A stretch of DNA of 64,000 nt from Clostridium scatologenes (GCF_000968375.1 NZ_CP009933.1:3472001-3536000), one strand, 5' to 3'. Shown: positions 1-9,551, counted from the stretch's first letter. The notes: generated from the sequence alone by a model not told the origin. Translations and numbers: made by a program.

Positions 1-117
1 TCTTTATTTACCACAAAGTTCCCCTTATTGCATTGATCCGATCGCTACCATTGCTAATTTCCCTATGACAAACTCCACCTAAGTCTAAGAATCACTTGAT
101 AGTATAGTAGTGCATTT
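1..117 (-). repeat. Dispersed repeat A, copy 1 (partial at window edge)
   Basis: On the minus strand this gene-free stretch carries the core AAGTGATTCTTAGACTTAGG followed by TGGAGTTT (plus positions about 65-100). The same core recurs near 35468-35557, 52658-52755 and 58437-58456. No coding frame is seen between the window edge and the end of recJ. The copy may extend beyond the window. Confidence 0.55.
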
Positions 118-1896
118 TCACATAGATAGCCTAAAATCCTTTACCACCAATTGCAATGACTTATTCCCCTTAAATTCATTTATTTCTGGTGAAAATATAA
201 AGTCTAATTTCAAATTAGCTATATTGCTTTGCAAAATTTCTTTAAGTCTTTTCTCCCCATAACTTTCTTCTATGATCTGTTTAAACTTATCTCCACCATC
301 AAAGCAAATAGCATCTAATTTCTCAAAGTTATTTGTATTTCTACAGAAAAATTTCACTATGTTTTTTTCCTTACCAATAAAATATATTCTAAATACATTT
401 ATATTTTTTTCTGCAAAATAAGGATGAGAATTGCTCTTTCCAAATGGCTCTAATTTTTGAATTTCACTTATTAAATCAAAATTAACTTCATTTAAACTTA
501 ATTGTTTATCTATCCTTATTTTAGGTGTTATATCATCTTTTGTGAGACAACAATTATCATTTAAAGCGCTCCTAAACTTGTCTATATTTTCTTCTTCTAT
601 AGACAATCCTGCCGCTAAAGGATGACCTCCAAATTTTTTTAACATATCCTTGCATCTTGTAAGCTCATGAAACATATTATATTCTTCAATAGATCTGCCT
701 GATCCTTTAGGCGTTTTTTCTCCTTTTGTAATTACAATAGATGGTACATTATATTTTTCTTTCAATCTTCCTGCAACAATACCGGCTATACTTTCATGAA
801 CATCTTTTTTATAAATGACCAAAACTTTATCATTTTTCATATCTGAATTTTCAATAGTATCTATAATTTGATTCACACTATCCATAGTCATGTTTTGTCT
901 CTGTACATTTAATTCATGAAGTTTTTTTGCAAGACATTCAGCTTCTTCATCATCATTACATAAAAGAAGCTTCAAAGCCAATATAGCACTATCTAATCTT
1001 CCTGTAGCATTTATGCATGGTCCTATGACAAAACCTATATGATACGAATTTATTTTCTTTTCATCTAAGGCAGTTTCCTTTATAAGTGCTTTTAATCCAA
1101 TATTCTTAGTTTTGTTCAACATGTCTAAACCATTTTTAGCAATAATTCTATTTTCATCTAACAGATCTACTACATCACATATAGTTCCAATGGCTGCATA
1201 TTCTATGAATTTGTATGATTTTTTTTCGTCTATTCCCATTTTGCTATAAAGTACTTGTACAAATTTAAATGCTACTCCAGCACCACATAATGATTTGAAA
1301 GGATAATTGCAATCTTCTTGTTTTGGATTTATTATGGCATCTGCTTCAGGTATAACAAATTTTTTATTTCCATCAGCTTCTTCTGTAAATGGTATATCAT
1401 GATGATCTGTTATTACCACTGTCATATTAAGTTCTTTGGCAATTTTTATTTGTTCCAAGGCTGATATACCATTGTCACAAGTTATTATAGTATCATATCC
1501 TTCTTCTTTAAGAGTTTTTATACTTTCACTATTTATACCGTAGCCTTCTGTAACCCTATCTGGTATGTGATATTTTACTTCAGCTCCACATTCTACAAGA
1601 GCAGAATATAAAATATATGTACTTATAATTCCATCTGCATCATAATCACCATATACTACTATCTTATTTTTTTTCAATATGGCATTCTTTATAATATTTG
1701 TTCCTTTATCTATATCCTTCATAAGTAGAGGATCATATAAATACTCCAATGAAGGATTCATAAATTTCTTTATTTTGTCTTCAGTTTTTACTCCTCTATT
1801 TATTAAAATGCATGCTAAAATTTCACTTATTCCTAAACTTTTAGCTATATCCTTTGCATCTCCTCTACACCTTTTTAACATCCATTTTTTTTTCAA
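118..1896 (-). CDS. recJ: Single-stranded-DNA-specific exonuclease RecJ
   Basis: RecJ degrades single-stranded DNA 5' to 3' in recombination and repair. The N-terminal DHH phosphoesterase domain shows VVYGDYDADG (about residue 85) and TDHHDIP (about residue 165). The DHHA1 domain shows FGGHPLAAG (about residue 440), and a C-terminal OB-like region follows. These are the metal-binding and nucleic-acid motifs of the family, and all are intact. About 592 residues is normal length. I chose the TTG start at 1896 because AGGTGG lies 6 bases upstream; a GTG at 1905 would sit inside that ribosome site. The gene is transcribed away from the divergent small HMA gene at 2090 and appears monocistronic. 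Confidence 0.93.
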   Translation of the reverse strand: MKKKWMLKRCRGDAKDIAKSLGISEILACILINRGVKTEDKIKKFMNPSLEYLYDPLLMKDIDKGTNIIKNAILKKNKIVVYGDYDADGIISTYILYSALVECGAEVKYHIPDRVTEGYGINSESIKTLKEEGYDTIITCDNGISALEQIKIAKELNMTVVITDHHDIPFTEEADGNKKFVIPEADAIINPKQEDCNYPFKSLCGAGVAFKFVQVLYSKMGIDEKKSYKFIEYAAIGTICDVVDLLDENRIIAKNGLDMLNKTKNIGLKALIKETALDEKKINSYHIGFVIGPCINATGRLDSAILALKLLLCNDDEEAECLAKKLHELNVQRQNMTMDSVNQIIDTIENSDMKNDKVLVIYKKDVHESIAGIVAGRLKEKYNVPSIVITKGEKTPKGSGRSIEEYNMFHELTRCKDMLKKFGGHPLAAGLSIEEENIDKFRSALNDNCCLTKDDITPKIRIDKQLSLNEVNFDLISEIQKLEPFGKSNSHPYFAEKNINVFRIYFIGKEKNIVKFFCRNTNNFEKLDAICFDGGDKFKQIIEESYGEKRLKEILQSNIANLKLDFIFSPEINEFKGNKSLQLVVKDFRLSM

Positions 1897-2089
1897 ACTT
1901 TCCACCTCTTTCTTTACTATATTATATTATATATTCTAATGCAGAAAGTTAAAAGTATATATAACTGTTATATTATGCCTTTAGCTTTAATTTCCCACAA
2001 TATTTTAAGTTAAATACTAACTTTGTTATAAAATTCATTAAAATGTACAAAATGTATACTATGATAAAAATTGAAAGAGAGGACTTTAG

Positions 2090-2311
2090 ATGAAAAAGAA
2101 ATTAACAATCGATGGAATGAGTTGTATGCACTGTGTAAATCGTGTTTACCAGGCTCTAATGAATATTTCAGAAGTAACTTCTGTAAATATAGACTTGAAA
2201 ACTCAAATTGCATTTTTAGAAAGTAATAAGGCTATTGATAATGATGTAATTAAATCTGCTATATCAAATGTTGGATATAAAGTTACTGAGATAGAAAAAA
2301 TTTATCTTTAA
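2090..2311 (+). CDS. copZ: Heavy-metal-associated (HMA) domain protein, CopZ-like
   Basis: A 73-residue protein consisting of one ferredoxin-like HMA fold. GMSCMHC at residues 9-15 supplies the MxCxxC metal site, as in CopZ copper chaperones, which carry Cu(I) in the cytoplasm. The length is typical of a free-standing chaperone. AGAGAGGA provides a ribosome site 6-7 bases before ATG. It is an orphan here: no CopA P-type ATPase or CsoR/CopY regulator is adjacent, so the partner would have to be elsewhere in the genome. Cu is the usual metal in this family; another soft metal is possible. Confidence 0.85.
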   Translation: MKKKLTIDGMSCMHCVNRVYQALMNISEVTSVNIDLKTQIAFLESNKAIDNDVIKSAISNVGYKVTEIEKIYL

Positions 2312-2314
2312 AAC

Positions 2315-2349
2315 ATCTTAAGCATACCTAATAACAGTATGCTTAAGAT
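2315..2349. terminator. Perfect hairpin between convergent genes
   Basis: A perfect 13-bp inverted repeat, ATCTTAAGCATAC at 2315-2327 and its complement at 2337-2349, lies between the stop of the HMA gene and the end of the minus-strand MutS-like gene. The U-tract is weak on both strands (TTTT within a GTTTTAAAG context on minus). A bidirectional terminator is therefore likely but not certain. Confidence 0.55.
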
Positions 2350-2383
2350 AAAAAATCATATAACTATTTTCTTATGAAATTTT

Positions 2384-4069
2384 TTATTCTGCTTCCCATA
2401 CTCCATCTTTCAAAAACTTATATGCCTTTTCTTCTGCTTTTTTAACAATAACATCACTATATCCCAAAATACCTAAAAGCCTTATAGCATTTTGTGTATT
2501 TGATCTTCCTTGGTGTACTAGATAATCAAATGTTATTTGATTATCTATAATCTTTTCCTCAAAATGATAGTTAGAAAAATATCTTTCTAATATATATGTA
2601 AGTTCCACATCATGTGTTGCTGCAACACATATACAATTATTTGAAGTTAAATATTTTAAGACCTGTGAGGAAGCTGATATTCTCTCTACAGTATTGGTTC
2701 CTCTAAGAATTTCATCTATAAAACATATAGTAGGTATATCGCAGTTTAATGCATCAATAATTCTTTTTAATGATTTGGTTTCAGCAATATAATAACTCTC
2801 ATTATTAAATATATCATCCTTTAAAGCCATAGACGTATATATTTTAAAATAGCAACATTTGAATTCTTTAGCCAAACAAGTATATATAGTTTGGGCTAAA
2901 ATAATATTTATAGCCACTGTTTTTAAAAAAGTTGATTTTCCAGAGGCATTAGAACCTGTAATTAAAATAGAATCTGAAACCTTCATAGAATTAGATACTT
3001 GTTCTTTCATAAGAGGATGATTTATATCCTTAAAAATAATAGTTGCATCTTGTTTACCTAAGCATTTAACTAATTCCGGAGTAACATAGCCTTTAAGTCT
3101 TTCTCTGTATGATGCAATAGATATTGAGCTATCTATAATGCCTACAACTTCAAATATGATTTTAAATTCTTCACTTTTTTCTATAAGAGTATTTGAGATT
3201 TTTTCGTAATTAATTAAATCCAAAAGAAAAATTATGCTAATATATTCATTCATAACTCCAACGTCTGTTCCATTATTTCCTAAAGTAAATGAAGCATTTT
3301 TAATACTTTTTATTAGAGTAATGGCTTTCTTTAATTTTTTATTATAAATTTCTAATTCTTCTAGATTTTCTTTTAAAATTAAATCTGCAACTTTGACTAT
3401 TTGGACTATGTACTTAAAGGACTCAATCTTATATTTAATATTATTTTGGTCAATATAATACACAAGCACATTCGTAACACAAGCTATGGAAACTATAACC
3501 AAGCCAATATATGGATTTAAAAATGTAATACATATACCTGCTATAGGCAATATTGCTAAAGCTCTGTAAAAATTCAAATTAGATTTTCTTTTTTCTCCTT
3601 TAGAATTATAAAAATAGTCTGATATAAAACAATTTCTCTTTTTACCTAATTTAGCAAGAATATATTGTATCTTTTTCCTCTCTTTTTCATGAGTTTGAAA
3701 GAACTTTATTAACTTATCCCTATATTTAAGTTTTTCTTCATCATACAAAGGCTCTCTTAAAATATTATACAAATATTGTTCACCAGGACTGCTTTCAGTA
3801 GTATTTATTTTTTCGAAAATGCTATCCATACTCAAATCATTCCAGGTAATTTCATCAATAAAAAATGCTCCTTTTTCATCTTGTTTTCTATTGTTAAAGT
3901 ATTCTGCTATTGTTTTTAAGTCATCACTGCTTAATCTTTCATCTGCATCCTTTCCCCAACAACTCTCTATCCTATCCTTAAGCTTCATATTTCTCTCTGC
4001 ATTTAATCCCAAAGAAATCCCAGTAGTTAACACCACAATTATTAAAATATAACCTGCAATAGCTACCAT
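2384..4069 (-). CDS. Membrane-anchored MutS-family ATPase
   Basis: The C-terminal half is a MutS ATPase domain: Walker A TGSNASGKSTF (about residue 375) and Walker B CFIDEILRGTNT (about residue 455), followed by a conserved ATHD. It lacks the N-terminal mismatch-recognition domain of MutS1 and the Smr nuclease of MutS2. Instead it has a hydrophobic N-terminal segment (residues 1-22) and a second hydrophobic pair (about 165-205), so it is probably membrane-bound. I chose ATG 4069, preceded by AGAGGGG at 8 bases, over the GTG at 4078. Such proteins are often annotated as mismatch repair proteins in Firmicutes, but the architecture argues against a canonical repair role, and the function is unknown. 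It is monocistronic, with no repair gene beside it. Confidence 0.85.
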   Translation of the reverse strand: MVAIAGYILIIVVLTTGISLGLNAERNMKLKDRIESCWGKDADERLSSDDLKTIAEYFNNRKQDEKGAFFIDEITWNDLSMDSIFEKINTTESSPGEQYLYNILREPLYDEEKLKYRDKLIKFFQTHEKERKKIQYILAKLGKKRNCFISDYFYNSKGEKRKSNLNFYRALAILPIAGICITFLNPYIGLVIVSIACVTNVLVYYIDQNNIKYKIESFKYIVQIVKVADLILKENLEELEIYNKKLKKAITLIKSIKNASFTLGNNGTDVGVMNEYISIIFLLDLINYEKISNTLIEKSEEFKIIFEVVGIIDSSISIASYRERLKGYVTPELVKCLGKQDATIIFKDINHPLMKEQVSNSMKVSDSILITGSNASGKSTFLKTVAINIILAQTIYTCLAKEFKCCYFKIYTSMALKDDIFNNESYYIAETKSLKRIIDALNCDIPTICFIDEILRGTNTVERISASSQVLKYLTSNNCICVAATHDVELTYILERYFSNYHFEEKIIDNQITFDYLVHQGRSNTQNAIRLLGILGYSDVIVKKAEEKAYKFLKDGVWEAE

Positions 4070-4192
4070 CACTTTCACCCCTCTGAAACCTTACATCATT
4101 ATCACTTGGTAAATATTGTTTTTAATCCTAATAAAAGGTATTCTATGTATTTTACTAAAATCCTTCCGCACAATGTAATAAAATTTAAGGAT

Positions 4193-4238
4193 AAAAAAAT
4201 ATTCAAAGTAACTAAAACAATCCATAGTCACTTTGAAT
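4193..4238 (-). terminator. Rho-independent terminator downstream of the SagB-like gene
   Basis: Read on the minus strand, ATTCAAAGT-G-ACT pairs with AGT-T-ACTTTGAAT (plus 4201-4238) and is followed by ATTTTTTTAT (plus 4191-4200). It lies about 100 bases past the stop of the flavin dehydrogenase gene. Confidence 0.75.
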
Positions 4239-4339
4239 AGCACTTATTAAATAAGAAACGTTTAAAATAAATGTAGGAACTTTCTAATCTATTGTACAGA
4301 ATATGAGTTAGAAACAACTTTTTTATTTTATAAAATTTT

Positions 4340-5089
4340 TTATTCCGCCTTACCAACAGCAGCTAAATAAATTGTAAATTCTTCATTTCCATCTACATTT
4401 ATAAGCCCATCAATCTTCTCCTGATCATATGCTGCTACAGCACATACTCCTGCATTTATGCACTCTGCTGATAAATATAGGTTTTCACAAACATGACCTG
4501 CATCTAAAGATATTAGTTTGGGTGACGCTATATCATATCTCCATTCCATTCTATACGGAATAGTAGTCCAAATAAAAGTTACTGCACTTTTTCCTACAAA
4601 TCTTTGATTAAATACAGCCTCATCTAGTTTTCCTTGTAAATCTTCAACAGAAAACAAAAATGATAATTTATGTTCAAGCGGTAAATATCTATAAATCCCT
4701 TTTTCCAAACCTTCAACTTTTGAAACAGCTATATAAGTTTCAAATGAATGTCTAGCTCCAGCTGAAGGAACAGTTCTTAATGTGGCATATCCCTTATTAA
4801 CTATTTTTTTGACTCCTTGTACGCTCCAAAGCAAAAATGATAATTCTTCTAACGATAAAGGTTCATTTGAAAAAACTCTCCTGGTTTTTCTATGTTTCAA
4901 TGCTTCAAAAACACTGGTTTCCCCTAAATTCATATCTTGAATAGGTACCAAATCAATTAAAGGAATTGAAGATGGAGAACTTTTCTGAACTGCTGGTTGA
5001 GCCAATTCCTTTTCCTGATCTGTTTTAATATTATCTAATTCCTTAAACACATTAGCTTTTAAAAAATCTTTTAATACTTCTTTATTCAT
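4340..5089 (-). CDS. SagB/ThcOx-type nitroreductase-fold dehydrogenase
   Basis: A 249-residue FMN-dependent nitroreductase-fold protein. The N-terminal SVFEALKHRKTRRVF region (about residues 61-75) matches the FMN-phosphate-binding Arg cluster of the SagB/ThcOx branch. RTVPSAGARHSFETY (about 105-120) is the typical PSAGAxH motif of the same branch, and the C-terminal GNEEFTIYLAAVGK ends the fold. SagB members oxidise azolines in peptide modification, but no YcaO cyclodehydratase or precursor peptide is nearby. A free-standing oxidoreductase of unknown substrate is therefore more likely. ATG at 5089 has a weak GGCGG site upstream. It stands alone, with a terminator at 4193-4238. Confidence 0.82.
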   Translation of the reverse strand: MNKEVLKDFLKANVFKELDNIKTDQEKELAQPAVQKSSPSSIPLIDLVPIQDMNLGETSVFEALKHRKTRRVFSNEPLSLEELSFLLWSVQGVKKIVNKGYATLRTVPSAGARHSFETYIAVSKVEGLEKGIYRYLPLEHKLSFLFSVEDLQGKLDEAVFNQRFVGKSAVTFIWTTIPYRMEWRYDIASPKLISLDAGHVCENLYLSAECINAGVCAVAAYDQEKIDGLINVDGNEEFTIYLAAVGKAE

Positions 5090-5195
5090 AGCAAACCATC
5101 CGCCTTTCCAAAAATTTTCTCAAAATTCAAATATATTCACAATTATTATAACATAAAACTTGTATATTGTTAAAAACTTACTTTGTTAGTATCTC

Positions 5196-6419
5196 CTATT
5201 TACTCGTCAACACTTGAATACTAGGGTTATTTAAAACTTTATTCATAACCTCAATTACTTTTTCCTCACTGATATTCTCTAATCCTTCAACTTCCTTATA
5301 AAGTCTTTCTGCATTATCATACATTATTTCATATGTACTTAATTCTTTACATAATTGAATAGCTCTTTCTAGTTTTAGCTGTCTTTTTAATTTTATGTTT
5401 TTACTTAGAATTTTTATTTTCTCTTTACTAAAATAGCCTTTTCTATTTTTTATTTCTCTAATCTTTTTATCAGTTAAATTTATAGCCTTATCCACATTTT
5501 CTGCAGAAGTTCCCATGCTTATAATAAAATTTTTTACTCCTCTTTCATTTTTTATGTAACTCTTGACATCATATGCCAATGCATTTTTAGTTCTTATTTC
5601 ATCAAATATTATACTGTTAGTACCTTCTCCAAAGGCTGAATTAAATAAATTTAAGGCTCTGCATTCTTCCTCATTTAATTCATCTATGGAAAAGATGTAT
5701 TGTATTTTTGCCCCCTTTATGTCTCTAAGTTTTTCTATAAACACTCCCTCTTTATTCTTTTCATTAGTTATATTTACAATTCCATGAAAACTTTTATTCC
5801 ATTTACTAAAAAACTTATTCACTATTTTAGATATATATTCTAAATCAAAGGAAGAACATACAGCTATAGAGCAATTTTCAGGACTATAATAATTATTATA
5901 AAACGCTTTTATCTCCTCCAATGTAATGTTTTTTATATCTTCTTCTGTTCCTATTATTCTGTTTTTTATTCTTTTGCTAGAAAATGCATTATACAATAAA
6001 CTATCTTCACAATATTGATATATATCATCTTTCCACTCTTTAAGTTCTTCTAAGATAATGTTCATTTCTTCTTTAAATCCTTTTTCAGGAAATGTAGGAT
6101 TTAAAATTATATCAGAATAAATCTCTAAACCTTTTTCAAAATCCTCAGAAAGACAAGTTCCATAATAGATTACATATGAAAAATTAGTCATAGCATTTTC
6201 AAATCCAAATATCTCACTACATATTTTATTTATTTCTTCCTCACTCCTAGATTTAGTCCCCTTTGATATCATGTGCTCCACTGCATGAGCAGTACCTAAT
6301 TTAAATGTTCCTGTTTCTTCCAGAGCCCCACCATTAAATGCAATGCAAAATGATGATAAATCTCCTTCTCTATGTTCATATATCAATTTCATTCCATTCT
6401 CTAATGTTATTTTCTTCAT
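5196..6419 (-). CDS. M16 (pitrilysin-type) zinc metallopeptidase
   Basis: About 407 residues. GTAHAVEHMISKGT (about residues 42-55) contains the inverted zinc motif HxxEH, with a downstream Glu in NIILEELKEW (about 125-134) as likely third ligand. This is the catalytic half-barrel of processing-peptidase-like M16B proteins. The partner domain (about 190-400) lacks the zinc site, as expected. Related small M16B enzymes in Firmicutes process peptides, but no peptide operon is visible here. The start is taken at ATG 6419; GGGAAG lies about 12 bases upstream, and the GTG at 6431 is too close to it. The gene is a single transcription unit by appearance. Confidence 0.85.
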   Translation of the reverse strand: MKKITLENGMKLIYEHREGDLSSFCIAFNGGALEETGTFKLGTAHAVEHMISKGTKSRSEEEINKICSEIFGFENAMTNFSYVIYYGTCLSEDFEKGLEIYSDIILNPTFPEKGFKEEMNIILEELKEWKDDIYQYCEDSLLYNAFSSKRIKNRIIGTEEDIKNITLEEIKAFYNNYYSPENCSIAVCSSFDLEYISKIVNKFFSKWNKSFHGIVNITNEKNKEGVFIEKLRDIKGAKIQYIFSIDELNEEECRALNLFNSAFGEGTNSIIFDEIRTKNALAYDVKSYIKNERGVKNFIISMGTSAENVDKAINLTDKKIREIKNRKGYFSKEKIKILSKNIKLKRQLKLERAIQLCKELSTYEIMYDNAERLYKEVEGLENISEEKVIEVMNKVLNNPSIQVLTSK

Positions 6420-6463
6420 AACATAAAACACTTCCCTTAAATATTTTTAAGATCACATTCATC

Positions 6464-6545
6464 GCAACACAACTTTTGTAATCCTAATATAAAAAATCGC
6501 TTATAATACATTATAATATAAAGTATAGCTTTCATAATACTTACT
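6464..6545 (+). repeat. Dispersed repeat B, copy 3 (short derivative)
   Basis: GCAACACAACTTTTGTAATC followed by CTAATAT, then TATAGCTTTCATAATACTTA. These match, with small changes, the right part of repeat B copy 2 (50828-50925: GTTGTG, TGTAATTCTAATATGAAAA, GTAGCTTTCATAAATACTTA). The stretch 6432-6745 otherwise holds only A+T-rich sequence with no coding signal. Confidence 0.5.
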
Positions 6546-6715
6546 ATTTTCTTTAATTTTTAAGTTTTATAAGATATTCGATAAATATAATTTTTAATTA
6601 CTAAAATGACTTATAATAATTTAATTGTATGAATATATTTGAAGTTAAAATCCAAACTTCCACTGCACACTTGCATCGTATTATTTTTATAATATTCATT
6701 TTCCTGCCAAAAATA

Positions 6716-6739
6716 AAAAGAGAGATGTCCTCTCTCTTT
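6716..6739 (-). terminator. Rho-independent terminator of kimA
   Basis: On the minus strand AAAGAGAG pairs with CTCTCTTT and is followed by TTATTTTTGG. It lies immediately after the stop of the KimA-like gene. Confidence 0.85.
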
Positions 6740-6745
6740 ATTTTA

Positions 6746-8584
6746 CTATTCTTGAATTATATACGGTACTGTAATCATTGCTATATTTCTTCTTTTTAAA
6801 AGCATAGTCTTTATAAATAATGCTGTTTGATTGTGAAGTATATTACCCCACCACTTTCCAACTACAAACTGAGGCATTATTACAGTTACAGTATCCTTAG
6901 GACCTGCTGCATATTCTTCTGATTCTATAAACTTAACTAATGGTGTCACTATATTTCTATAAGGTGATTTCTTTATAATTATAGGAATACCTACATTATA
7001 CTCTTCCCATCTTTTAATAAGTTTTGCTGTTGCAGCATCATCTACTGAAACGTGAAAAACTATTATTTCATCTGATATAGTTCTTGCATAATTTAATGCC
7101 TTTAAAAAAGCCTTATTTAATGTATCAATTGGTAGTATCACATATCTTTTTTGTTCTTCAAAATTTATTTCCTTTGGTCTTTGATCTACATTCAATTTTA
7201 GCTGCTCAGCAACTACTGTATAATGATGTTTTATTTTTATCATTAAAAGCACAAGAGCTGGCACTACAATACATACTATCCAAGCACCATGTTTAAATCT
7301 GGTTACTCCAATTATTAAAGCTGTACCAAAAGAAACTATAACTCCTAATCCATTTATAAAAGCTTTATGTCTCCATGCACCTTCTTTGCTTCTTACCCAT
7401 TTAAGAAACATTCCTGATTGAGACAATGTAAAAGATATAAACACTCCTACTGCATATAAAGGTAATAACAAGTTAGTATCTCCTTTAAATGCTATAACAA
7501 GAATACATGAAAATACAGATATTAATATTATACCATTAGAAAATCCTAATCTTTTTCCTCTTTTTGCAAATTGTCTTGGCACAAATCCGTCCTTTGCCAT
7601 AAGAGCTAATAATAGTGGTAATCCGCTATAAGCAGTATTAGCAGCCATAATAAGTATGATTGCTGTTGTTATTTGAATTAAATAAAAGAAAAAGTTTTTT
7701 CCAAAAACTTGAGTAGCTATTTGTGCTACTACTGTAACATCGGCTCTAGGTACTGCATGATACAATGTTGCTAAATAAGATAAACCTCCAAATACGAAAA
7801 AGATAGTTAATGCCAATAATTCAAGTACTACTTTCGCATTTTTTTGTGAAGGCTCCTTAAAGTTAGGGATACCATTACTAACTGCTTCTATACCTGTTAA
7901 AGCTGTACATCCAGAAGCAAAGGCAGTTAAAAACAGTGCTATAGTCATATGGCCTGTCCCCTGTGGAATCGCATATTGAGCAACAGGAGTATACCCAAAT
8001 ACATGAACTTTGATTATTCCATATAATATCATTCCAATAACTGCAAATATAAATATATACGTAGGTACTCCAAAAATTCTGGAAGATTCCCTTATTCCTC
8101 TAAGGTTTCCTATTGTCATAATTATTATAAGAACTATTGTTATTGAAACCTTATGTTGAATTAATGAAGGTACCGCTGAAGTTATTGCTGCAGTTCCTGC
8201 ACAGGTGCTAACTGCAACAGTAAGAACATAATCAATGGATAATGCTGCTCCTGCTACAAGACCTGGTACAGTTCCGAGATTATCTTTAGCTACTATATAT
8301 GACCCACCACCATCTGGGTAACTATCTATAGTTTGTCTATAAGAAAATACAAGTATAAACATTAAAGTCACTATGCACAAAGTTGCATAAAACATATACT
8401 TATATGACGCAGCTCCCATAGTAGATATTAAAATGAGCAAAATTGCCTCTCCAGCATACGCCACAGATGATATAGCATCACTGGACAAGATAGGCAGTCC
8501 CCAAAATACATTAAACTTTTCATTTTTTAATTCGTCTGTTTTCAAAGTTTTTCCAATAAGGAATTTACCTAACTTTAACTCCAT
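6746..8584 (-). CDS. kimA: KimA-type high-affinity potassium importer (APC/KUP-like)
   Basis: A 612-residue polytopic permease with about 12 membrane segments up to residue 450, then a C-terminal cytoplasmic domain (about 465-612) of universal-stress-like fold. Conserved stretches LSSDAISSVAYAGEA (residues 34-48), SYRQTIDSYPDGGGSYIVAK and GLVAGAALSIDYVLTVAVS closely resemble Bacillus KimA (formerly YdaO), a proton-coupled K+ importer inhibited by c-di-AMP. ATG 8584 follows GAGGTG. I looked for a c-di-AMP (ydaO) riboswitch upstream and saw none, so control here may be only at protein level. Generic annotation would be APC amino acid permease; the KimA assignment is by remembered sequence pattern. 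Confidence 0.82.
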   Translation of the reverse strand: MELKLGKFLIGKTLKTDELKNEKFNVFWGLPILSSDAISSVAYAGEAILLILISTMGAASYKYMFYATLCIVTLMFILVFSYRQTIDSYPDGGGSYIVAKDNLGTVPGLVAGAALSIDYVLTVAVSTCAGTAAITSAVPSLIQHKVSITIVLIIIMTIGNLRGIRESSRIFGVPTYIFIFAVIGMILYGIIKVHVFGYTPVAQYAIPQGTGHMTIALFLTAFASGCTALTGIEAVSNGIPNFKEPSQKNAKVVLELLALTIFFVFGGLSYLATLYHAVPRADVTVVAQIATQVFGKNFFFYLIQITTAIILIMAANTAYSGLPLLLALMAKDGFVPRQFAKRGKRLGFSNGIILISVFSCILVIAFKGDTNLLLPLYAVGVFISFTLSQSGMFLKWVRSKEGAWRHKAFINGLGVIVSFGTALIIGVTRFKHGAWIVCIVVPALVLLMIKIKHHYTVVAEQLKLNVDQRPKEINFEEQKRYVILPIDTLNKAFLKALNYARTISDEIIVFHVSVDDAATAKLIKRWEEYNVGIPIIIKKSPYRNIVTPLVKFIESEEYAAGPKDTVTVIMPQFVVGKWWGNILHNQTALFIKTMLLKRRNIAMITVPYIIQE

Positions 8585-8885
8585 TTTTACACCTCTACAA
8601 AGTTATATTTTAATTATGGAATGATTATATATCATTCTATATTTTTGTCATAGCTCTTATTCTTACATTTTATCTTGATTTTATTTTAAATTTGGTAGTC
8701 TATTCACATAGAATTTCTATTACGTTTGTTTTTTAATCAATGCTAGTCCTAGAATGAATATCAATATATTAAAAATAATTTCAATATTCGCAATTATAAC
8801 TCTATTGAATATTTACTTTTCATTTAATCATTACTTATTTGTTATAAAGTATAAAATCATATATATTTAATAAAATAAAAAAAAC
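8585..8885. other. A+T-rich spacer upstream of kimA
   Basis: About 300 bases of very A+T-rich DNA between kimA and the DJ-1 gene terminator. No coding frame, riboswitch or repeat was recognised. It presumably contains the kimA promoter. Confidence 0.5.
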
Positions 8886-8920
8886 GAAACTAAATTATAC
8901 ACATTTAGTTTCATTTTTTT
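8881..8920 (-). terminator. Terminator of the DJ-1 gene (bidirectional shape)
   Basis: GAAACTAAAT (8886-8895) pairs perfectly with ATTTAGTTTC (8903-8912). It is flanked by T-runs on both strands, so it can terminate the minus-strand DJ-1 gene. Confidence 0.85.
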
Positions 8921-8923
8921 ATT

Positions 8924-9499
8924 TTATTTTTTTAATATATCATTTTCTACGAAATTCAGAAGCATAGCTTCTCTCAAATTTTCTGCAATTTTTATGCCTT
9001 CTAAGCTTTCAAGTATTTTAAATGCAAAATATATAGCTGTAGCTGGTCCTCTACTTGTTATAATATTACCATCCTGCACAACCATATCTTCACTATAAAC
9101 AACCTCTCCTAGCTGTTCTTCAAAACCTGGATAAGATGTACCCTTTTTACCATCAAGCACTCCTGCCCTTCCAAGAACTATGGGCCCTGCGCATATAGCT
9201 GCTACGATTTTGTTTTCTTTATTGAATTTTTTTACAAGTTCTATTACTTTTTCACTATCTCTTAAATTAGAAGCTCCAGGCATTCCTCCTGGAATAACCA
9301 CTGCATCATATTTGTTCACATCTACCTTTTCCAGAAGATTATTAGCTTTTACATGTATACTGTGTGAGCCAAGAACTTCCTCCTCACCATCTATAGAACA
9401 TGTTATACAGTGCACACCACCTCTTCTTAGTACATCTACTACTGTTAACGCTTCTACTTCCTCAAATCCCTTTGCTAATAAGACTATAGCTTTTTTCAT
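8924..9499 (-). CDS. DJ-1/PfpI family protein
   Basis: A 191-residue flavodoxin-like DJ-1 superfamily protein. The start KKAIVLLAKGFEEVEALT contains the conserved Glu that pairs with the nucleophile. VAAICAGPIVLGRAG (about residues 100-114) gives the nucleophilic elbow Cys. Length and ends match the bacterial DJ-1 subfamily (YajL-like) rather than PfpI protease. Reported activities for the family include glyoxalase III, deglycase and chaperone; the sequence does not decide which applies. ATG 9499 has GAAGGGATT upstream. It is a single gene between kimA and the glycerol operon. Confidence 0.85.
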   Translation of the reverse strand: MKKAIVLLAKGFEEVEALTVVDVLRRGGVHCITCSIDGEEEVLGSHSIHVKANNLLEKVDVNKYDAVVIPGGMPGASNLRDSEKVIELVKKFNKENKIVAAICAGPIVLGRAGVLDGKKGTSYPGFEEQLGEVVYSEDMVVQDGNIITSRGPATAIYFAFKILESLEGIKIAENLREAMLLNFVENDILKK

Positions 9500-9531
9500 A
9501 AACTTATCAATCCCTTCTAATTTTAAGAGGA

Positions 9532-9551
9532 CAATTGTCCTCTGTCCTCTG
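9532..9551 (-). repeat. Repeat C fragment (CAGAGGACA type)
   Basis: Read on minus, CAGAGGACAGAGGACAATTG is identical over 20 bases to the left end of the MITE-like element at 48883-48902. Only this end is present here, next to an apparent gene remnant. Confidence 0.5.

Noticed and set aside
8585..8900. c-di-AMP (ydaO) riboswitch upstream of kimA
   Set aside because: I looked for it because kimA homologues often have one; the conserved G-rich aptamer blocks are absent from this A+T-rich stretch.
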